Shown: positions 60,101 to 64,000 of the stretch, piece after piece
Layout of the letters: every line of letters starts with the position of its first letter
How positions within the stretch are numbered: the first letter of the stretch is position 1
Origin: Ephydatia muelleri
Taxonomy: Eukaryota; Porifera; Demospongiae; Spongillida; Spongillidae
Direction: 5' to 3'
DNA: 64,000 nucleotides
Assembly (NCBI GenBank): GCA_013339895.1
Contig: JABACO010000015.1
Coordinates: forward strand, 4,831,533 to 4,895,532
Made by a program: the position numbers and the translations under genes
The notes under the pieces: model-generated
Databases searched by the model: none
Told to the model about the DNA's origin: nothing
Seen by the model: the letters and a program-made list of their open reading frames with translations, nothing else

Positions 60101-63100
60101 CCACGCAGGCTGGATGAACTAGTAATCAGACATGCCCAGGTTTTAATGAAGACTAGCCCAATTATCAACGGGTCGAGTGTACAACATTCCCAGTGCAGAT
60201 GGGCTGCAAGCTACACTATTACTAAATGATTTGTAGACAAATATTCCGCTGTTGATTATACACGTATGCTTGTGTAAACTAGTGGTCAGCAAATGATATG
60301 GTACAACTGTATTCTGCATGTTTTTGATGTAAAACCTTTGAAGTCCTACATAAAAGTTACCATATTAATTGCACAATCATCCAGGAACCAAATTGTCAAA
60401 ATTATTGCAATATACTTTTTGGCAATTAAAACTTAAACATGTTACCCTTCTTTTTGCAATAAACCCACAATTAATGACTAATAGCCCAACTCCAGATGTG
60501 ACATCACTCATTAACGTATACTTAACCCAATTCGTGAAGGACGTTGATTAGTGATGTCACATCCGGAGTTCTTCTTAAAGGGAAGGGTCTATTGTCCAAT
60601 GATGATGTGAAGTTGGGTACTAGGTGGGTTACTGTATCCTTCAGTGCATTTTTTAGTTTCTTACTGTAAGGTCAACTTGAGTTATAGCGAGACCCAATGC
60701 TGTGATTTATTCGTACAAAGGGTCAAAACTTTGAACCCACACAGTTCAAAAGTGGTTTGATCTCTGGATGAAGTATCAACTCATCCAGTGGGTAAAGTTT
60801 GGAGATGTCACCTTTTTTTTAATTGACCTGACATGATTTTACCCAGCAGCGTGTAAGTACTCCTTTAAACTGATGATTTTTGTCCAAAGGGTAAACTTGT
60901 GGTACATGACCACTGTTGCACTTTTCACTTAGATCAGCAAATCTTAATGCATGTGTAGACGACAATAACTTAAAGCTAACTGAATATGTTTAAAATGTGA
61001 GATGAGGAACCTCATCCAATAAAAATTTGTAACACATCTTCCTTCAAAAGCAAGGGAACCAACAAAGCCTGGCAAGGCACCATAACTCAACAGCTATCCA
61101 TGCAACTAATAGCAATGGTGCTGAACTTTGAGAAAAGTAAAATTGAATTCTTGAATTAAATACAGGAATTAATTAATGCACCTATCCAACAACAAAATCC
61201 TTTAAAGCATAAACTACTGCCGCCAGCATGAACGATTGAATGGAAGTTATGCAACATTTAGTTCCGATGTACATATACTAGATGGCAAATATAAACAGAC
61301 AGAATGTGGGTATCCTTTATTTACAGCAAAACATACATTTTTGAACTTTTCTGACATTTATCATGCACGCCATATGGACTATACATGCACCAACATGCAA
61401 GTACCTGAGGTGACTACTGACATGTAAGTACCTGAGGTGACTATGTAACTGAGGTGACTACTGACATGTAGGTAACTGAGGTGACTATGTACCTGAGGTG
61501 ACTAATGGCATGTAAGTACCTGAGGTGAGTAAGTACCTGAGGTGAGTAAGTACCTGAGGTGGCTACTGACATACAAATACCTGAGGTGGCTACTGAGATA
61601 CAAGTACCTCAGGTGACTACTGACATACAAGTACCGGAGGTGACTACTGACGTACAAGTACCTGAGGTGACTACTGACATACAAGTACCTGAGGGGGCTA
61701 CTGACGTAAAAGTACCTGAGGTGACACTTTAGCAATGTAAGTAAGATTTAACCCCTCAGACAGGTTGCTTGGTGTTACTGCATTTGGCATCATCTGAAGA
61801 TGAAAAGAACAGCATAGATTGCTACACAACACCACATGCCCAAAAACATCTCAAATAGTGACACACAGGGTATACATAAAAGACAGCTCATGACCATCAC
61901 ATGACCATCACATAACCATCACATGCCTATAGCACAATAATCACGGCAACACAACCAAGGTTAACAGAGTGTCAGCAATGACAATGAAGCCACAACAGCC
62001 ACAAGCCAGGTGCCACAGCAACACATCAGGTCACACACCCCAGTTAGCAGCACATGGGTCACGTGCATGGAGACTTGCTCAAGAGCTACTGTGATGTCAT
62101 GCCTACCTCACAGTTCATTCCTGCTACCCTGCAAGAACCCGCTCCAGCTCCAATGACAAAGGCACCTGGCAGTTCTGCTAAGGTGGCCATCTTGCCTAGG
62201 TCATACACCTGTAAATAGTAATATCAATTTAGGTAAGCCAATTATCACAGTGTATGCCTCATAAATACACAGCGCTATACATTGAAAAAGTACACAATTG
62301 TTGAGTGCAAAGTAGGTAGTTTATATTCAAAGTAAAGTTTGATGATCAAATGTCTACAACATATATGTACAAATTATGATATTTACTTCTTTATGTACAT
62401 TAATTTAACCAAGTGAATTCAACCATTAGTAATAAACAATAGCAGGCACTGGAAACTGATTTTATGCACTTCAAAATGTCAACATATGATAATATTGTAT
62501 TAGTTTCGATGAATCAAACTGCACTTCAAAATGATAACATTGTATTAGTTTTGATGAATCGAAACTAATATACTGTGAACCCTCTGTACATGCAAGTTGC
62601 CTCAGGCCTGACAAACCAGACAGTTACTGACTATGCTACAGTCAATGGAAGGAATGACCTTATTGTGCTTTTGGGTAGGGGAGGGGATTAGAGTGGATTA
62701 GTGTGATTTGTACAGTCAGTCTTAGCACTGCCTTCACCCCCATCACTGCACACATATCACTGCAAAACATGATGAACAATTAGTTTCATATACTTCTTGC
62801 TTCAAAAGCAACTGTGGTAATATTTCGTGCATTTAATTTTCATTAAGTGGAGTGACGAAAATTGACGGCAAAAATGTCCTAATCTACTGTACATGTATGT
62901 AATATGGGTCTATTAAACATACACAAAATTTGCTTGAGTGTATATTTGCAATGTTCAATAGAAATTCATGGGGTTTACGTGCTCCTTCAGTACACTACAC
63001 ACCATTTATACCCTGAGAGTTAGCAGACTGTCCATTTAATATCAAGCTTGTGTTTTTGCATGTGCCGGATGACAATATTGAAACAGTGTCATGCATCGCC

Positions 63101-63647
63101 GGCACTAAAAGGTATTTCACACATTTGTGGGAGTTTAGGTAGATGGATTATTTGATGAATTGATGGCTAGATTAGTCCAAACTGAAAACGATTCTTTGTA
63201 TTGAGTTGGTATGGACAGTTGGCCACTCTGACCAAGTGACCACTAACTCATGTTTCCTAGAGCTGCTTGTGGACTGGCAAGTGAGTCCTGACATGCCAAC
63301 AGTCATATACACTTCATATGCCAAAGAACAATGAACAAATACGATTCTCAAACCTGTCACTACTCAACTCAGATATGAATGGAAACATGCATGTCATATT
63401 TAGGTGCTGGTATGACCCTGCAGCAACACACAAATATGTAACCATGTGCATACTGTTGTAACTACGATGCCCTTCAGACCATCTTTGTGCAGCATGTGAA
63501 GCTGTGCTACAAATGCACACGTACCTTTGACAATGTAGGAACAGGAACTAGATTAGGGACTCCTCCAATGTCAAGCAACCGTGGAGACCCACACAATCCT
63601 GTTTGAATATCATACAAAGATGGGGTTAGTCCAAGAATCTTGGACAA
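57193..63647 (-). CDS. C11orf54: C11orf54-type zinc ester hydrolase (DUF1907), 3' part
   Basis: The human homologue is a zinc-binding protein with ester hydrolase activity. Exons 63647-63525, 62208-62107, 58545-58459, 58316-58167, 57530-57417 and 57351-57193 are all phase 0, 245 codons including the stop. Recognisable blocks are GLCGSPRLLDIGGVPNLV, PGAFVIGAGAG, LEKY..LANVLASEGKPGK, KHRTGHDNFVTCMRKALK, TPLNSDEDVNNWLRFYDV, and the zinc-site HTHC with GGHYHYD and EYLAYYTLAEKLYRID. About 25-30 residues expected between the second and third exons were not found; the 1.5-kb foldback and repeats lie in that gap. The N-terminal exons fall outside the window. Exon 58316-58167 ends at an unusual GTCAGC donor. 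The gene is convergent with the PH gene ending at 56943. Confidence 0.88.
58793..58820. repeat. Poly-G tract (28 G)
   Basis: Uninterrupted G run in an intron of the C11orf54-type gene, poly-C on the coding strand. Confidence 0.95.
58979..59160. repeat. CA-rich microsatellite
   Basis: Imperfect CACACACATACAC units within the C11orf54-type intron. Confidence 0.95.
59327..60847. mobile_element. 1.5-kb foldback element in the C11orf54-type intron
   Basis: The left arm (about 59327-60009) and right arm (about 60042-60847) are long, near-identical reverse complements around a 32-bp loop, with TTTCAATTGCT against AGCAATTGAAA at the turn. The right arm is longer because of a nested insertion near 60473-60593. 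No transposase frame is visible. Confidence 0.88.
60488..60570. mobile_element. Small inverted-repeat element nested in the foldback arm
   Basis: AACTCCAGATGTGACATCAC and GTGATGTCACATCCGGAGTT are 20-bp inverted ends with one mismatch, inside extra sequence that the other arm lacks. It therefore inserted after the foldback formed. Confidence 0.7.
61420..61735. repeat. 27-bp tandem repeat (about 12 copies)
   Basis: The unit is TACCTGAGGTGACTACTGAC plus ATACAAG. The period is a multiple of three, so the minus strand shows an open nine-residue repeat (RYLYVSSHL). It lies in an intron, so coding is unlikely. Confidence 0.9.
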
Positions 63648-64000
63648 CTAAAATCAAGCTCCCACTAATATTCAACATCTTATAGTAGCGTGTAGTGTAC
63701 AAACCAATGGCAACCCAAATGGAGGTGTGGGCTGGGGATAGCCCCTTCATCCCCTTTCTGAATCTGTCTCTATAATCAATATCTGCACCAAATTATAGTT
63801 CAATATGCATCGCAATCTTGTCGCATTGTTCAATACTAGCTTTATGATTTTTTGAACAAAAAATTCACACAAAAATGTTCTGAAGGAAAGCAATAGCTGG
63901 CATAATATATGTACCGACCAATTGGGATGCAATTTGGGAAGGATTAAGGTCAACATTACTAAGTCGTGAGCAACAAACTGAGATATAAGAGATAACATGC
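63648..64000 (-). other. Intron of the C11orf54-type gene, no exon seen
   Basis: This should hold intron sequence 5' of the first recognised exon. I see no further exon before the window ends. Confidence 0.5.

Noticed and set aside
61236..61427. Plus-strand frame reading NGSYATF, similar to the missing C11orf54 segment (NGSYFA)
   Set aside because: It is on the strand opposite to the gene, so the match is coincidence.
1..64000. tRNA, rRNA or CRISPR features
   Set aside because: I looked for tRNA B-box-like GTTCGAATC words, rRNA sequence and regular spacer arrays and saw none. The tandem arrays have diverged units without unique spacers.

Overview
This window looks like a piece of a sponge (probably demosponge) nuclear genome. 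The evidence is spliced genes with many short introns, animal protein families (caspase, death domains, PH domains, a C11orf54-type hydrolase), front-end fatty acid desaturases of the type tied to sponge lipids, and mobile-element proteins I associate with sponges (a KADPEKKK-repeat protein, DUF4371-type hAT, a decayed reverse-transcriptase family). No viral or bacterial operon structure is present. Exon coordinates were built by hand from splice sites, reading phase and family similarity; no alignment was run.

Layout. (1) 0.46-24.9 kb, minus strand: two cytochrome b5/fatty acid desaturase genes in tandem. Copy B (13,937-24,868) is complete: 14 exons sum to 1,386 nt, 461 codons plus stop. Copy A (459-6,247) has 13 matching exons, but its first exon was not found. 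The 3' ends of the two genes, introns included, are far more alike than the 5' ends. Between and inside them lie foldback elements, a KADPEKKK-repeat ORF, decayed retroelements and two gypsy-type gag fragments, the last in the 5.9-kb intron 2 of copy B. (2) 25-31 kb: mobile-element debris, including an internally deleted hAT transposase and a decayed reverse-transcriptase element. (3) 31.2-34.5 kb, plus strand: a gene with two PH domains separated by an acidic linker. A shorter paralogue holding only the second PH domain is at 55.8-56.9 kb, and a broken fragment of it at 54.3-54.6 kb. (4) 37-52 kb, minus strand: a death-domain-like exon pair, a caspase exon and a gene with two tandem death domains, separated by repeats. 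(5) 57.2-63.6 kb, minus strand: the 3' part of a C11orf54-type zinc hydrolase gene, convergent with the short PH gene and holding a 1.5-kb foldback element in an intron.

The most unusual signal is a pair of tandem arrays (38.6-39.4 kb and 44.2-45.0 kb) upstream of the death-domain-like exon and the caspase exon. On the coding strand nearly every ~85-100-base unit keeps the pattern AG-NNN-GTAAGT: a 3' splice site, exactly three bases, then a 5' splice site. They could be single-codon microexons, recursive splice sites or a minisatellite built from an intron junction. Other notable features are gene-conversion-like tracts in both duplicated families, several foldback elements, and eight G or C homopolymers of 20 or more bases.

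How the genes relate: the desaturases act on membrane and storage lipids at the ER; the PH proteins probably bind membranes or phosphoinositides; the death-domain and caspase genes belong to apoptosis or innate signalling and form a loose local cluster. Nothing in the sequence links these groups functionally beyond proximity.
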